Assembly: GCF_024398035.1 (NCBI RefSeq)
Contig: NZ_CP073748.1
Location: forward strand, 111,001-175,000
Source of the DNA: Kordiimonas sp. SCSIO 12603
GTDB taxonomy: Bacteria; Pseudomonadota; Alphaproteobacteria; Sphingomonadales; Kordiimonadaceae
Direction of reading: 5' to 3'
DNA length: 64,000 nt
The notes beneath the pieces are model-generated. The model had not been told where the DNA came from. It worked only from the letters and a program-made list of their open reading frames with translations, and searched no databases. Positions 7,913 through 15,921 of the stretch are shown here, in pieces (the stretch's first letter is position 1; each line of letters begins with the position of its first letter). Both the position numbers and the translations under genes were made by a program.

Positions 7913-10483
7913 ATGTTGCAAACACACACACTCTTTAAAGCAGCATCCATCTTGGCACTCAGCGTAGCAGCTTCGGCACACTTGAGTAAAGCAGATGCCA
8001 CAGTTGATCAAATGCAAGAAATACACCCTGAAGTCTGGCCTAAACTCACTTCGCCAATCAAACATGATCAAGCACTTGAAGACCGTATCAGTGTAATCAT
8101 GGCGAAAATGTCTATTGAAGATAAAGTAGGCCAAACCATTCAGGGTGAACTTAGGCACCTAACCCCTGAAGACGTAAGAAAATACAGGCTCGGTTCAGTA
8201 CTAAATGGCGGCGGCTCTCAACCATATGGAAAGAAGATTGCCACACCAGAAGACTGGCTACGCCTTGCAGATGAATTCTACGATGCGTCCATGGACACAT
8301 CAGAAGGCGGCATTGCCATTCCTATTTTGTGGGGAACAGATGCAGTGCACGGCCATAATAATGTTAAAGGCGCTACTATTTTCCCGCACAATATTGGGTT
8401 GGGAGCAGCGCGGAACCCAAATCTTATTCGCCAGATTGGCCATGCTACAGCACGTGAAGTGCGTGTAACAGGGCAGGAATGGTCCTTCGCGCCCACCCTT
8501 GCGGTCGTGCGGGATGATCGGTGGGGTCGCACCTATGAAAGCTACTCCGAGCACCCCCAAATTGTTGCAGACTATGCGAAAGCCATGGTGGAAGGCATTC
8601 AGGGTGCGGCCAACACTGATACATTCCTTACCGGCGATCATGTGATTGCATCTGCTAAGCATTTCCTTGGAGATGGCGGCACTGATGGCGGCAAAGACCA
8701 GGGCGATAATATTGACAATGAAGAAACCCTCCGGGATATCCATGCTGCCGGCTATGTGACAGCACTTGATGCTGGGGTTCAGACTGTAATGGCATCCTTC
8801 AGCGGCTGGAACGGCAGGAAAATGCATGGCAGGAAAATGCTGCTTACTGATGTACTGAAGGGCCAAATGGATTTTGACGGTTTCATTGTTGGGGATTGGA
8901 ACGGCCACGGACAAGTACAGGGCTGCACTAACGAAAACTGCCCTGAGACCTATAACGCTGGCCTTGATATGGTGATGGTGCCGGAAGACTGGAAAGCGCT
9001 TTATCATAACACCGTTGCACAAGTGAAAGATGGTACTATTCCGCTGGAACGCCTTGATGATGCAGTGCGCCGTATCCTCAGAGTAAAAATTCGCGCAGGC
9101 CTTTTTGATGGTGGCAAACCTTCAAGTCGGGCACTCGCCGCAAAAACCGAAGTTCTTGGGCATGCAGACCACCGCGCCTTAGCACGACAAGCAGTAAGAG
9201 AAAGCCTTGTTCTTCTGAAAAATAACGATGGTCTTCTACCTATCAAGCCAAACAGTACAATTCTTGTAACTGGCGACGGAGCAGATAACATCGGTAAGCA
9301 ATCCGGCGGCTGGACCCTTTCCTGGCAGGGTAACGATAACCAGAACAGCGATTTCCCGGGCGGCACATCCATCTGGGACGGCATTAAAGAAGCAGCTGAC
9401 AATAACGGTAGTAAAGCTACCTTGAGTGCCGACGGTTCTTATGCCGAAAAGCCTGACGTCGCTATCATAATATTTGGCGAAAACCCTTATGCCGAATTTC
9501 AGGGCGACCGGGATTATCTGGCATATGGTTCCAGTAAAAACAACGAGGTTGAGCTGCTCAGGAAATATCAGGCAGCGGGTATTAAAACTGTTGCCGTGTT
9601 CCTGAGCGGTCGACCTCTTTATACAACGCCTGAGCTGAATGCTTCAGATGCCTTCGTAGCGGCATGGCTGCCGGGCTCACAAGGCGCAGGCGTTGGTGAC
9701 GTTATTCTTTCAGGCCAAGACGGAAATCCTTCCCATGATTTCAAGGGAAAACTAAGCTTCTCCTGGCCTGAAAGAGCTGATCAAGGCCCTCTGAACGTGG
9801 GTGATGAACACTATGCGCCGCTCTTTGTTTATGGATACGGTCTCTCATATACAGACAGCAAAAACCTCCCTATCCTGGAAGAATTTGCAGTGCCGGAAAC
9901 GGCTAACAGCGATTACTTCTTCAATGATGGCGTCGTGTCACCGTACAAGCTTTTTGTAACAGCAGAACCAGCTTGGAGCCTGGAGATTGCGAACAATGGT
10001 GGTGAGCTTAAAGCTGCGGAACAGATCGCGGTAGAATTGGTAGACCGCAATGTGCAGGAAGATGCACGCCGTATCAGCTTCTCAGGCCAAGCCCAAGCCG
10101 CAGCAATGCTCAAAATCTTTGATACACTTGACTTAAGTCGCGAAACCAATGGCGATATGCAGCTTGGCATGACTATTCGGGTAGACAGCAAACCAGAGGG
10201 CCCCGTTTATCTGGGCATGGGCTGCGGCAACGAATGTTTTGGCGGCGTTGATATCGCGGAGCGCCTATCAAACTTCACTACTGGAGAATGGGTCAACATC
10301 AACGTACCTCTCAAATGTTTCCGCGCTGCAGGTGCTAATATGGAAAAGCTGGAAACACTATGGCGTGTTGGTACCGATAAACCCTTTGCTTTCACTATCA
10401 ACAAAATAGGGCTTGTACCGCCGCAAGCAGACTTAAGTTGCCCACCTATAATCAAAAAAATAGACGGGATAAAACAAGACTAA
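7913..10483 (+). CDS. Glycoside hydrolase family 3 beta-glucosidase/exo-glucanase
   Basis: An 856-residue exported enzyme. Residues 1-28 are a signal peptide. The GH3 N-terminal barrel shows DKVGQTIQGEL, WGTDAVHGHNN, ASAKHFLGDGGTDGGKDQGD and GFIVGDWNG; Asp328 in the last motif is the expected nucleophile. The GH3 C-terminal domain follows (VRESLVLLKNNDGLLPI, GYGLSYTD). Residues from about 660 to the end form an extra domain like that of ExoP-type marine exo-1,3/1,4-beta-glucanases. It would release glucose from beta-glucans in the periplasm or outside. The short repeat CTATC-N5-GATAG at 7873-7887 lies in its promoter region. No TGAAA-N4-TTTCA site was found there. Confidence 0.92.
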   Translation: MLQTHTLFKAASILALSVAASAHLSKADATVDQMQEIHPEVWPKLTSPIKHDQALEDRISVIMAKMSIEDKVGQTIQGELRHLTPEDVRKYRLGSVLNGGGSQPYGKKIATPEDWLRLADEFYDASMDTSEGGIAIPILWGTDAVHGHNNVKGATIFPHNIGLGAARNPNLIRQIGHATAREVRVTGQEWSFAPTLAVVRDDRWGRTYESYSEHPQIVADYAKAMVEGIQGAANTDTFLTGDHVIASAKHFLGDGGTDGGKDQGDNIDNEETLRDIHAAGYVTALDAGVQTVMASFSGWNGRKMHGRKMLLTDVLKGQMDFDGFIVGDWNGHGQVQGCTNENCPETYNAGLDMVMVPEDWKALYHNTVAQVKDGTIPLERLDDAVRRILRVKIRAGLFDGGKPSSRALAAKTEVLGHADHRALARQAVRESLVLLKNNDGLLPIKPNSTILVTGDGADNIGKQSGGWTLSWQGNDNQNSDFPGGTSIWDGIKEAADNNGSKATLSADGSYAEKPDVAIIIFGENPYAEFQGDRDYLAYGSSKNNEVELLRKYQAAGIKTVAVFLSGRPLYTTPELNASDAFVAAWLPGSQGAGVGDVILSGQDGNPSHDFKGKLSFSWPERADQGPLNVGDEHYAPLFVYGYGLSYTDSKNLPILEEFAVPETANSDYFFNDGVVSPYKLFVTAEPAWSLEIANNGGELKAAEQIAVELVDRNVQEDARRISFSGQAQAAAMLKIFDTLDLSRETNGDMQLGMTIRVDSKPEGPVYLGMGCGNECFGGVDIAERLSNFTTGEWVNINVPLKCFRAAGANMEKLETLWRVGTDKPFAFTINKIGLVPPQADLSCPPIIKKIDGIKQD

Positions 10484-10531
10484 AGCACCATAACGGTCAA
10501 TCGGTCGGGCTGGTTTGCCGGAATTCTCATA

Positions 10532-10560
10532 GTGTGCGATACTCTATCGGTGTCGCACAC
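10532..10560. promoter_or_regulatory. Inverted repeat before small membrane protein gene
   Basis: GTGTGCGA (10532-10539) and TCGCACAC (10553-10560) are perfect inverted arms; with three more pairs, one of them G-T, the stem reaches 11 bp around a seven-base loop. It stands 20 bases before the start codon at 10580, so it could be an operator or an mRNA hairpin. There is no T-run, which argues against a terminator. Confidence 0.5.
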
Positions 10561-10579
10561 AGGGATTAAAGGCCATCAG

Positions 10580-11107
10580 ATGAAACACCGTTCAGCTGCT
10601 CAACGTATTTTCGTGATAACGATGATATTGCTTTCCGTGCCACTTGTAGCCATGCAGTTCACAACTGAAGTAAACTGGAATGCGGGTGATTTTATGGTAG
10701 CCGCTATTCTCATTGCTGGTGCTCTCTGCACCTATGAATTTATGATCTTGAAATCCAGACAATATTACTACCGTATTGCCGCAGGTTTATCAGCCCTCAG
10801 TTTTTTGCTCTTGGTTTGGGTAAACCTTGCTGTTGGGATTATTGGCAATGAAGGTAATCCGGCCAATCTGGTATATTTTGGTATACCTATCGCTGCAGTG
10901 GTTGGTGCCTTGATTAGCCGTTTCAAACCTACGGGGATGAGCTACACACTTATTGCCACCGCTCTCTTACAAGCAGCGATAGCTCTTACAGTATATCTGG
11001 CAGGCTTGGGGCAGATATTCATTTTATCAGCCGGGTTCATAGCTATTTGGCTGGTAGCCGCATGGTTCTTCAGAAAAGCGGCCACACCAACACCGTCACT
11101 CCCCTAA
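10580..11107 (+). CDS. Integral membrane protein of unknown function
   Basis: A 175-residue protein made almost wholly of about six hydrophobic segments (FVITMILLSVPLVAMQF, MVAAILIAGALCTYEF, LSALSFLLLVWVNLAVG, FGIPIAAVVGALI, LIATALLQAAIALTVYL, FILSAGFIAIWLVAAWFF). I do not recognise a family. The ATG at 10580 is preferred: AAAGG lies eight bases upstream, while the longer open frame would start inside the inverted repeat at 10532. Its stop is three bases from the end of the convergent GlxA-type gene. Confidence 0.65.
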   Translation: MKHRSAAQRIFVITMILLSVPLVAMQFTTEVNWNAGDFMVAAILIAGALCTYEFMILKSRQYYYRIAAGLSALSFLLLVWVNLAVGIIGNEGNPANLVYFGIPIAAVVGALISRFKPTGMSYTLIATALLQAAIALTVYLAGLGQIFILSAGFIAIWLVAAWFFRKAATPTPSLP

Positions 11108-11110
11108 TAC

Positions 11111-12067
11111 TCACGCCCCCGAAGAGATGGCAAAACGTGCCCGGTAATCTCTCGGCGTTAATCCCATTACCTTATGGAATATCCGGCGAAATGCGCCCGG
11201 GTCCTGGTAACCCACCTGCCACGCGATCTGATCTACACTTTGGCTCGTAAGTTCCATCAATTCTCTCGCTTTCCCGATTCTAAGGTGCTGCAAATACTCA
11301 GATGGACTAAAGCCTGTGGCCTGCTGAAAACGGCGTATGAAGGTGCGACCAGACAAGCCGGAAAACTCTGTCATTTCCTTCACTGTAACTGCCTCCGCAA
11401 ACCCAGACTGGAGCCACTGCTGTACTTTTAGAACTGCACTATCGCCGTGAGACAGAGAAGGCGAAAAAACACTATAAAAACGTTGTTCTCTTTCACCGGG
11501 ATCAACCAATAAAAATTTCGCCGTTTTGAGCATAATGGCTGGTCCTAAAAACCTATCTACCAGCTTAAGCCCCAAATCAATCCATGCCATAACGCCGCCA
11601 GCGGTGATAAGGTCGCCGTCATCCACCAGCATGCGCTCAACATTCAGTTCAACATCAGGGTAGCTGCTTTCAAATTGGTTTGCCAAATCCCAATGGGTGG
11701 TAGCTGTACGCCCATCAAGCAAACCTGCTTCAGCAAGCAGGAAAGCACCAGCACATACCGAACACATTAAAACACCGTCGCCATATAACTTCTGAAGATC
11801 AGCTTTGAATATACCAGCGGTACTGAGAATATCTCCATGCAAACTTGGCGGCAGGATAAGGGCAGACAAAGGGGCACACTTTTGGGCACACAGTTCGGTC
11901 AAAACCTCTATTTTCAGGGGTCTGTGCCCATTAGTGTGCCCAGCCTCGCTATGAAGTCTCTCAGCCGTTTCAAACAGATCCAAAAGCCCATAAACCGCCG
12001 CATTTTGTGCCCCGGGATATTTAAAAATACCAATATGAATGTCAGATGATGCCACCATATGGCACAT
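11111..12067 (-). CDS. GlxA-family AraC-type regulator with DJ-1/PfpI domain
   Basis: A 318-residue regulator. Residues about 8-185 form a DJ-1/PfpI-like domain (GIFKYPGAQNAAVYGLLDLF, VLMCSVCAGAFLLAEAGLLDGRTATTHW). Residues 215-318 are the AraC/XylS DNA-binding domain with two helix-turn-helix units (MTEFSGLSGRTFIRRFQQAT, DQIAWQVGYQDPGAFRRIFH). In most of these regulators the PfpI domain senses a metabolite rather than acting as an enzyme. It faces the isochorismatase-like gene across 85 bases that contain an imperfect inverted repeat (TGGCACAT ... ATATGCCA), so it probably controls that gene and the GST. An alternative in-frame ATG lies three codons later. Confidence 0.9.
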   Translation of the reverse strand: MCHMVASSDIHIGIFKYPGAQNAAVYGLLDLFETAERLHSEAGHTNGHRPLKIEVLTELCAQKCAPLSALILPPSLHGDILSTAGIFKADLQKLYGDGVLMCSVCAGAFLLAEAGLLDGRTATTHWDLANQFESSYPDVELNVERMLVDDGDLITAGGVMAWIDLGLKLVDRFLGPAIMLKTAKFLLVDPGEREQRFYSVFSPSLSHGDSAVLKVQQWLQSGFAEAVTVKEMTEFSGLSGRTFIRRFQQATGFSPSEYLQHLRIGKARELMELTSQSVDQIAWQVGYQDPGAFRRIFHKVMGLTPRDYRARFAISSGA

Positions 12068-12152
12068 TTAGCATGAAATATGTCACATATGCCAATCCTC
12101 AAATCATCTCAGGCTTCTTATTTTAGCTTTCAAGCAATAAGGAGACCCTGAA

Positions 12153-12698
12153 ATGAGCAATCAAGCCCTCATCATTATCGATCTGCAAAATGATTATTAT
12201 CCCGGCGGAAAATGGGAACTACACGGTATCGAACAAGCTTCTGAAAACGCTGTAAAAATTCTTTCTAATGCTCGGGAAAAGAACCTCCCTGTTTTCCATG
12301 TGCATCATGAATTTCTGATGGAAAACCCACCTTTCTTTGCTCCTGGAAGCGAAGGTGCCAACATTCATGAAACGCTGAAGCCAATGGACGGAGAGACAAC
12401 AGTTCTCAAGCATCAGGTAAATGCTTTCCGCGACACCAATCTTAAAGAACTCCTTGATGAAAAAGGTATTGAAGAAATAACCATTATCGGTGCCATGAGC
12501 CACATGTGCATTGATGCCGCCACACGTGCAGCCGCAGATTACGGCTATCAGGTAACAGTGGTTGAAGATGCCTGCGCCTCCCGCGATTTGGAGTTTGAAA
12601 ACAAGACCGTGAAAGCGGAAGATGTTCACGCAGCCTATATGTCAGCTCTCGGTTTTGCATACGCGAATGTGATCTCCACCAAAACTTATTTAGGTTAA
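12153..12698 (+). CDS. Isochorismatase-like cysteine hydrolase
   Basis: A 181-residue cytoplasmic hydrolase of the isochorismatase/nicotinamidase superfamily. The triad is visible: Asp10 (IIDLQND), Lys86 (VLKHQVNAF) and Cys119 (SHMCIDAATRAA), with the cis-peptide region before the cysteine. Family members cleave amide or ester bonds of small metabolites; the exact substrate is not evident. AAGGAG stands nine bases before the ATG. It begins a probable two-gene operon with the GST gene 23 bases downstream and is likely governed by the divergent GlxA-type regulator. Confidence 0.9.
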   Translation: MSNQALIIIDLQNDYYPGGKWELHGIEQASENAVKILSNAREKNLPVFHVHHEFLMENPPFFAPGSEGANIHETLKPMDGETTVLKHQVNAFRDTNLKELLDEKGIEEITIIGAMSHMCIDAATRAAADYGYQVTVVEDACASRDLEFENKTVKAEDVHAAYMSALGFAYANVISTKTYLG

Positions 12699-12721
12699 TG
12701 AGTTAGAGGAAAGGAAACCCC

Positions 12722-13369
12722 ATGCCTGCAACACTTTACCATGCGCCTCTCGCCTGCTCACTAGCTGCTCGTTTCGCAGCCGCTGAAGGTGGCGTACCGC
12801 TTGATATTGAATACCTGAACTTGCGCACCAAAGAGCTGGAAACAGGTGGTTCATTTCTTGATATAAACCCGCTTGGGCAAGTTTCTGTGCTCAAGCCAGA
12901 AAACAGTGCAATCATCACTGAAACTGCAGCTACGATTTTGTGGATTCAGTCTCAATCAGAAAACACTTCTTTTCGTATAGACCCGTCCCATCCAGACTAT
13001 TTCCAGATGATACGCTGGCTTGGTTTCTGCGCCACAGAGCTGCACAAACAAATCTTCCGTATCGTTTTTTATGGCGAAGCAACGGATGACGTGAAAGACC
13101 GAATCCGAGGTCTGGCCCCGCAGCGATTTGAATTTCTCGACAGGCATCTGGCAGACAAGCCATATTTGCTCGGCGACCATTTCACGGCAGCAGATGCTTA
13201 TCTTACATGGTTTTTCGTTTTATCGGACCGTGCTCAACTTGACGCTTCAGGCTATAAAAACCTAAGCGCATACAGTGAACGTACATTAAGCCGTCCGCTT
13301 ATTGCAGAGCTTATCATGAGCGATACTGCAAAAGACGAAGCAATGAATCAGCAAATTCTACCCAAATAG
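12722..13369 (+). CDS. Glutathione S-transferase family protein
   Basis: A 215-residue protein with an N-terminal thioredoxin-like half (MPATLYHAPLACSLAARFAA, DINPLGQVSVL, ITETAATILWI: the ET pair is the usual glutathione gamma-glutamyl contact) and an all-helical C-terminal half (RFEFLDRHLADKPYLLGDHF, AADAYLTW). This is the bacterial beta-class-like pattern. The likely role is detoxification or thiol transfer. It shares an operon with the isochorismatase-like hydrolase. Confidence 0.9.
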   Translation: MPATLYHAPLACSLAARFAAAEGGVPLDIEYLNLRTKELETGGSFLDINPLGQVSVLKPENSAIITETAATILWIQSQSENTSFRIDPSHPDYFQMIRWLGFCATELHKQIFRIVFYGEATDDVKDRIRGLAPQRFEFLDRHLADKPYLLGDHFTAADAYLTWFFVLSDRAQLDASGYKNLSAYSERTLSRPLIAELIMSDTAKDEAMNQQILPK

Positions 13370-13373
13370 CCAA

Positions 13374-13407
13374 AAGCAATAACATCTACTTTATGGTGTT
13401 ATTGCTT
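13374..13407 (+). terminator. Hairpin after GST gene, possible weak terminator
   Basis: A 13-bp stem with one G-T pair (arms 13374-13386 and 13395-13407) lies four bases after the GST stop. Only a broken T-run follows (TTATCTCATTGATATTTT), so termination may be inefficient. Confidence 0.5.
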
Positions 13408-13626
13408 ATCTCATTGATATTTTAGTTAAAACAAATTTAAATCAATTGCTTCAACAACTTATATAAGTTGTTCCAAAAACTTCCCACATTTTTGCCACAA
13501 TCTAGGCAAGCACTAAATAATCAATTAGTTGTGATCACATCCTTGTTGACAACTTATTGTTTTATTCGACTAAATCTATCCAAAGTTTAGTCAGTAATAA
13601 GTCAAATTCAATCGTGGGGGTTGAGT
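13408..13626 (+). promoter_or_regulatory. Palindrome-rich promoter region of bacteriocin-like cluster
   Basis: A 219-base AT-rich stretch with no gene. It holds a perfect 20-base palindrome (13453-13472, core AACTTATATAAGTT), a GTGATCAC palindrome near 13530, and the repeat GACTAAA-N11-TTTAGTC (13568-13592). These look like binding sites for one or more regulators of the downstream cluster. I cannot name the regulator. Confidence 0.5.
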
Positions 13627-14868
13627 GTGTTTCGTAGTGAAGCTCTAAATGCACAAAAACAGAAGGTACACGGAGATGTGTTTCTAACGCAGCCCATACC
13701 TATCACCACAATTACACTTTTGATTGCTGCTATCGTTACAGTGTTAATGATTTTGTTGTTTACAGGCTCATATGCACGAAGCGAAAGAGTTGCTGGTTAT
13801 CTCGTCCCTTCAAAAGGCCTTGTTAAAATACAGGCAAGCCAATTTGGTGTTCTCCAAAATCTCTATGTGAAAGAAGGCAATCTAGTTGAAGAAGGGCAAG
13901 CCCTTGTAGATATTTTAATTGCCCCTAATGCTGCGGATGGAAGTAGTTTTATTGATCGAGGTCTCGCGGCTGTTCAGCATCAATACACCTTGATTGATAC
14001 CCAAATCACACTTGAAGAAAACCAGCTGGAATCTGAACTGGCAAAACTGTCATCAGATCAAAAAGAGCTTACGCTCCGCATTCAATCTTTAAACCAGCAA
14101 TTAGGTATCCAAAGAAAAATCACAGCGTCCGCTGAAGCAGCCTACAAGGATGTTCAGGAAATTCTCGGCAAAGGATACATCAGCAAGGTTGAATCTGAGC
14201 GCCGCCATCAAACATGGTTGGCACAACAAGCACAGGAACAGTTACGGGAGCAAGAACTTGTTGAAGCAAATGCCCGCAATGAGCAGCTACAAATCCGTTT
14301 AAATCAGGTTTCCACAGAAAGCCAACAACGTATTACCCGTCTGGCAAATCAAAAATCTGAACTCGATAGCCGTAAAGCGGAACTGGAAGGCAGACAAGCC
14401 TATACCATCACATCCCCTGTAAAGGGGAAAGTTGTAAGCCTCTCTATTAGGAACGCAGGCAGATCTGTACAGGGTGGCCAACCTCTTCTAGCGATATTAC
14501 CGGAAGGCAGCACCCTTGAAGCTGAATTGTTCGTGCCCAGCCGCGCAGCAGGCTTTGTAAAAGAAGGGCAGGAAGTTCAGTTACTCTATGATGCCTTCCC
14601 CTACCAACGCTTTGGCAGCCATGCTGCAACATTAAAAAGTGTCACGGAAACAATTCTTTCCCCAACGGAAACACTCGCTCCCTTTGAGATTCAAGAACCT
14701 GTGTACCGGGTGGTTGCCAATCTGAAATCTGATCAAATTGTAACAGGTGAACAGTCAATCAATTTGCAGGGCGGCATGACCTTACAAGCGAACATCATTC
14801 TTGAACGACGAAGTTTCCTTGAATGGCTTCTGGAACCTTTGAAATCAATAGGAACTTCAAACAAGTAA
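13627..14868 (+). CDS. HlyD-family adaptor of a peptide export system
   Basis: The periplasmic adaptor of a type I-like exporter, 413 residues. It has the FRSEALNAQ start common in adaptors paired with C39-peptidase ABC transporters, one transmembrane helix (about residues 26-48), a biotinyl-lipoyl-like half (VKIQASQFGVLQNLYVKEGNLVEEGQAL), a long coiled coil (about 130-255) and the second half-motif (ITSPVKGKVVSLSIRNAGRSVQGGQPLLAIL). I prefer the GTG at 13627, with GGGGG six bases upstream, over the TTG at 13621. It heads the cluster whose ABC partner lies at 15922, with the peptide genes between. Confidence 0.9.
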   Translation: MFRSEALNAQKQKVHGDVFLTQPIPITTITLLIAAIVTVLMILLFTGSYARSERVAGYLVPSKGLVKIQASQFGVLQNLYVKEGNLVEEGQALVDILIAPNAADGSSFIDRGLAAVQHQYTLIDTQITLEENQLESELAKLSSDQKELTLRIQSLNQQLGIQRKITASAEAAYKDVQEILGKGYISKVESERRHQTWLAQQAQEQLREQELVEANARNEQLQIRLNQVSTESQQRITRLANQKSELDSRKAELEGRQAYTITSPVKGKVVSLSIRNAGRSVQGGQPLLAILPEGSTLEAELFVPSRAAGFVKEGQEVQLLYDAFPYQRFGSHAATLKSVTETILSPTETLAPFEIQEPVYRVVANLKSDQIVTGEQSINLQGGMTLQANIILERRSFLEWLLEPLKSIGTSNK

Positions 14869-14875
14869 GGAATTT

Positions 14876-14957
14876 GGTTTCTCTGAAACCAGATAGAGGC
14901 GTCAGCCTCATATAACAAAGGCAAAACTGCCTAGTATCAATATTAAGGAGCATAAAA
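14876..14957 (+). repeat. Structured upstream element, copy A
   Basis: First of three related upstream segments. It contains hairpin 1 (GGTTTC-TCT-GAAACC), hairpin 2 (GAGGC-GTCA-GCCTC, 14896-14909) and hairpin 3 (AGGCA-AAAC-TGCCT, 14919-14932), followed by a ribosome-binding site (AAGGAG) and the peptide start at 14958. Copies B and C keep the stems while several bases change. Confidence 0.7.
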
Positions 14958-15188
14958 ATGAAAATAGAAGAAATGAAAATTGATGAAATGAGCAAAGTAG
15001 TTGGTGGTTGCCCTCACGGATTAGTAGATGGCTCTTCATACGCAAATGTTGGCTGTATCACCCCGGAGCAGTTAGCTGACCTTATTGCCGGTTTAGGTAA
15101 TGCTGATAGCAACCCACCACATGCACCAGACTTTAATACTGATAACATTGGTAGCGGTGGCCCGGGTATCGATAACGTGCTCCCGTAA
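14958..15188 (+). CDS. Leader-type secreted peptide precursor 1 (bacteriocin-like)
   Basis: A 76-residue precursor. The leader MKIEEMKIDEMSKVVGG ends in a double glycine at residues 16-17, the usual cut site of C39 peptidases. The mature part starts at Cys18 and is Gly/Asn/Asp-rich and hydrophilic (DFNTDNIGSGGPGIDNVLP at the end), with cysteines 18 and 33. AAGGAG precedes the ATG. It sits between the HlyD adaptor and the C39 exporter. A role as bacteriocin, signal or other secreted peptide is inferred from leader and context only. Confidence 0.65.
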   Translation: MKIEEMKIDEMSKVVGGCPHGLVDGSSYANVGCITPEQLADLIAGLGNADSNPPHAPDFNTDNIGSGGPGIDNVLP

Positions 15189-15189
15189 A

Positions 15190-15352
15190 CTGAGGCTTCC
15201 GCTCAACTTGTCAAACAAGTCACGACTACCAATCATTCGTCAGAATGAAGCGGCGGAATGTGGTCTGGTCTCATTTGCTATGGTGGTGGGATATTATGGT
15301 TTTGCAACCGATCTCACATCTCGCCATACAACGCCGCAAATATGCGGTAATT
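15190..15352 (+). pseudogene. Dead N-terminal copy of the C39 ABC exporter
   Basis: This stretch encodes NKSRLPIIRQNEAAECG and YYGFATDL, matching the first 42 codons of the exporter at 15922. It has no start codon of its own, goes out of frame after about 45 codons and ends after the ATATGCGG segment shared with the intact gene (near 16060). It is the broken 3' end of a duplicated unit (upstream element, peptide, exporter start). It still encodes the C39 catalytic Cys but is too short to work. Confidence 0.85.
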
Positions 15353-15355
15353 ACT

Positions 15356-15418
15356 GAGGCATCAGCCTCACATAACAAAGGCAGTAAATGCCAATTATCA
15401 ACTTGTGGAGTAATAAAC
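15356..15418 (+). repeat. Structured upstream element, copy B
   Basis: Second copy. Hairpin 2 is GAGGC-ATCA-GCCTC (15356-15369) and hairpin 3 is GGCA-GTAAA-TGCC (15380-15392). The last 25 bases before the ATG are the same as in copy C. Hairpin 1 is missing because the upstream part was replaced by the exporter remnant. Confidence 0.72.
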
Positions 15419-15601
15419 ATGAATAAATTTACAGAGTTAAATCAAACAGAACTTGATCTTGTAAATGGTGCAGGCAATGGCTTTTTTGCTACAGAAGAAG
15501 ACGCCATCAACTGCGAAAATGAAATCCGTAGAATTGCGACCCGCGACCCAAATGATGGCGTGATTATTCCTTTCTTAGGCATCGTCTTTCGCACTCTATA
15601 G
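15419..15601 (+). CDS. Leader-type secreted peptide precursor 2
   Basis: A 60-residue precursor starting MNKFTELNQTELDLVNGAGN. The hydrophobic-spaced leader ending in GAG is a double-glycine-type variant (G-A), as in class II bacteriocin leaders. The mature part is GNGFFATEEDAINCENEIRR and an apolar tail (VIIPFLGIVFRTL). It is a clear paralogue of precursor 3 in the first 31 residues (NGAGNG-FA-EEDAI), diverging afterwards, a pattern expected for duplicated secreted peptides under selection. Confidence 0.65.
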   Translation: MNKFTELNQTELDLVNGAGNGFFATEEDAINCENEIRRIATRDPNDGVIIPFLGIVFRTL

Positions 15602-15616
15602 AAGTCATAAAAACAC

Positions 15617-15701
15617 TTTTCTCATCAGAAAATCAGATAGAGGCATCAGCCTCACATAACAAAGGCAATAATGCCAATTATCAACTTGTGGAGTAATAAA
15701 C
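15617..15701 (+). repeat. Structured upstream element, copy C
   Basis: Third copy. Hairpin 1 is TTTTCT-CATC-AGAAAA (15617-15632), hairpin 2 is GAGGC-ATCA-GCCTC (15640-15653) and hairpin 3 is GGCA-ATAA-TGCC (15664-15675). Compared with copy A the hairpin 1 stem sequence has changed on both sides but still pairs. Confidence 0.72.
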
Positions 15702-15896
15702 ATGACAAAATTTGAAGAACTAAACCTGATTGAACTTGATCTTGTAAATGGTGCAGGCAATGGCCTTTTTGCCTCTGAAGAAGATGCTATTGCATGTGAA
15801 GGCGATGAAATTACAAGTGTGGCTGATTTCGGTCCACAAGATAATGTAATTTTGTTCGGCTCTTCTGGCGGTACAGGCTCCAGAATTCCTCGCTAA
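15702..15896 (+). CDS. Leader-type secreted peptide precursor 3
   Basis: A 64-residue precursor starting MTKFEELNLIELDLVNGAGN, with the same leader as precursor 2. The mature part is acidic and then Gly/Ser-rich (ILFGSSGGTGSRIPR), with one Cys at residue 32. Its stop is 25 bases before the exporter start, so peptide and exporter are probably on one transcript. Confidence 0.65.
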   Translation: MTKFEELNLIELDLVNGAGNGLFASEEDAIACEGDEITSVADFGPQDNVILFGSSGGTGSRIPR

Positions 15897-15921
15897 TATC
15901 TCAAATACTTCAGGCTAAAAT

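Noticed and set aside
8300..9022. A 240-codon open frame on the minus strand
   Set aside because: It lies fully antisense to the well-supported GH3 gene and its translation has no family pattern; it is a shadow of the codon bias.
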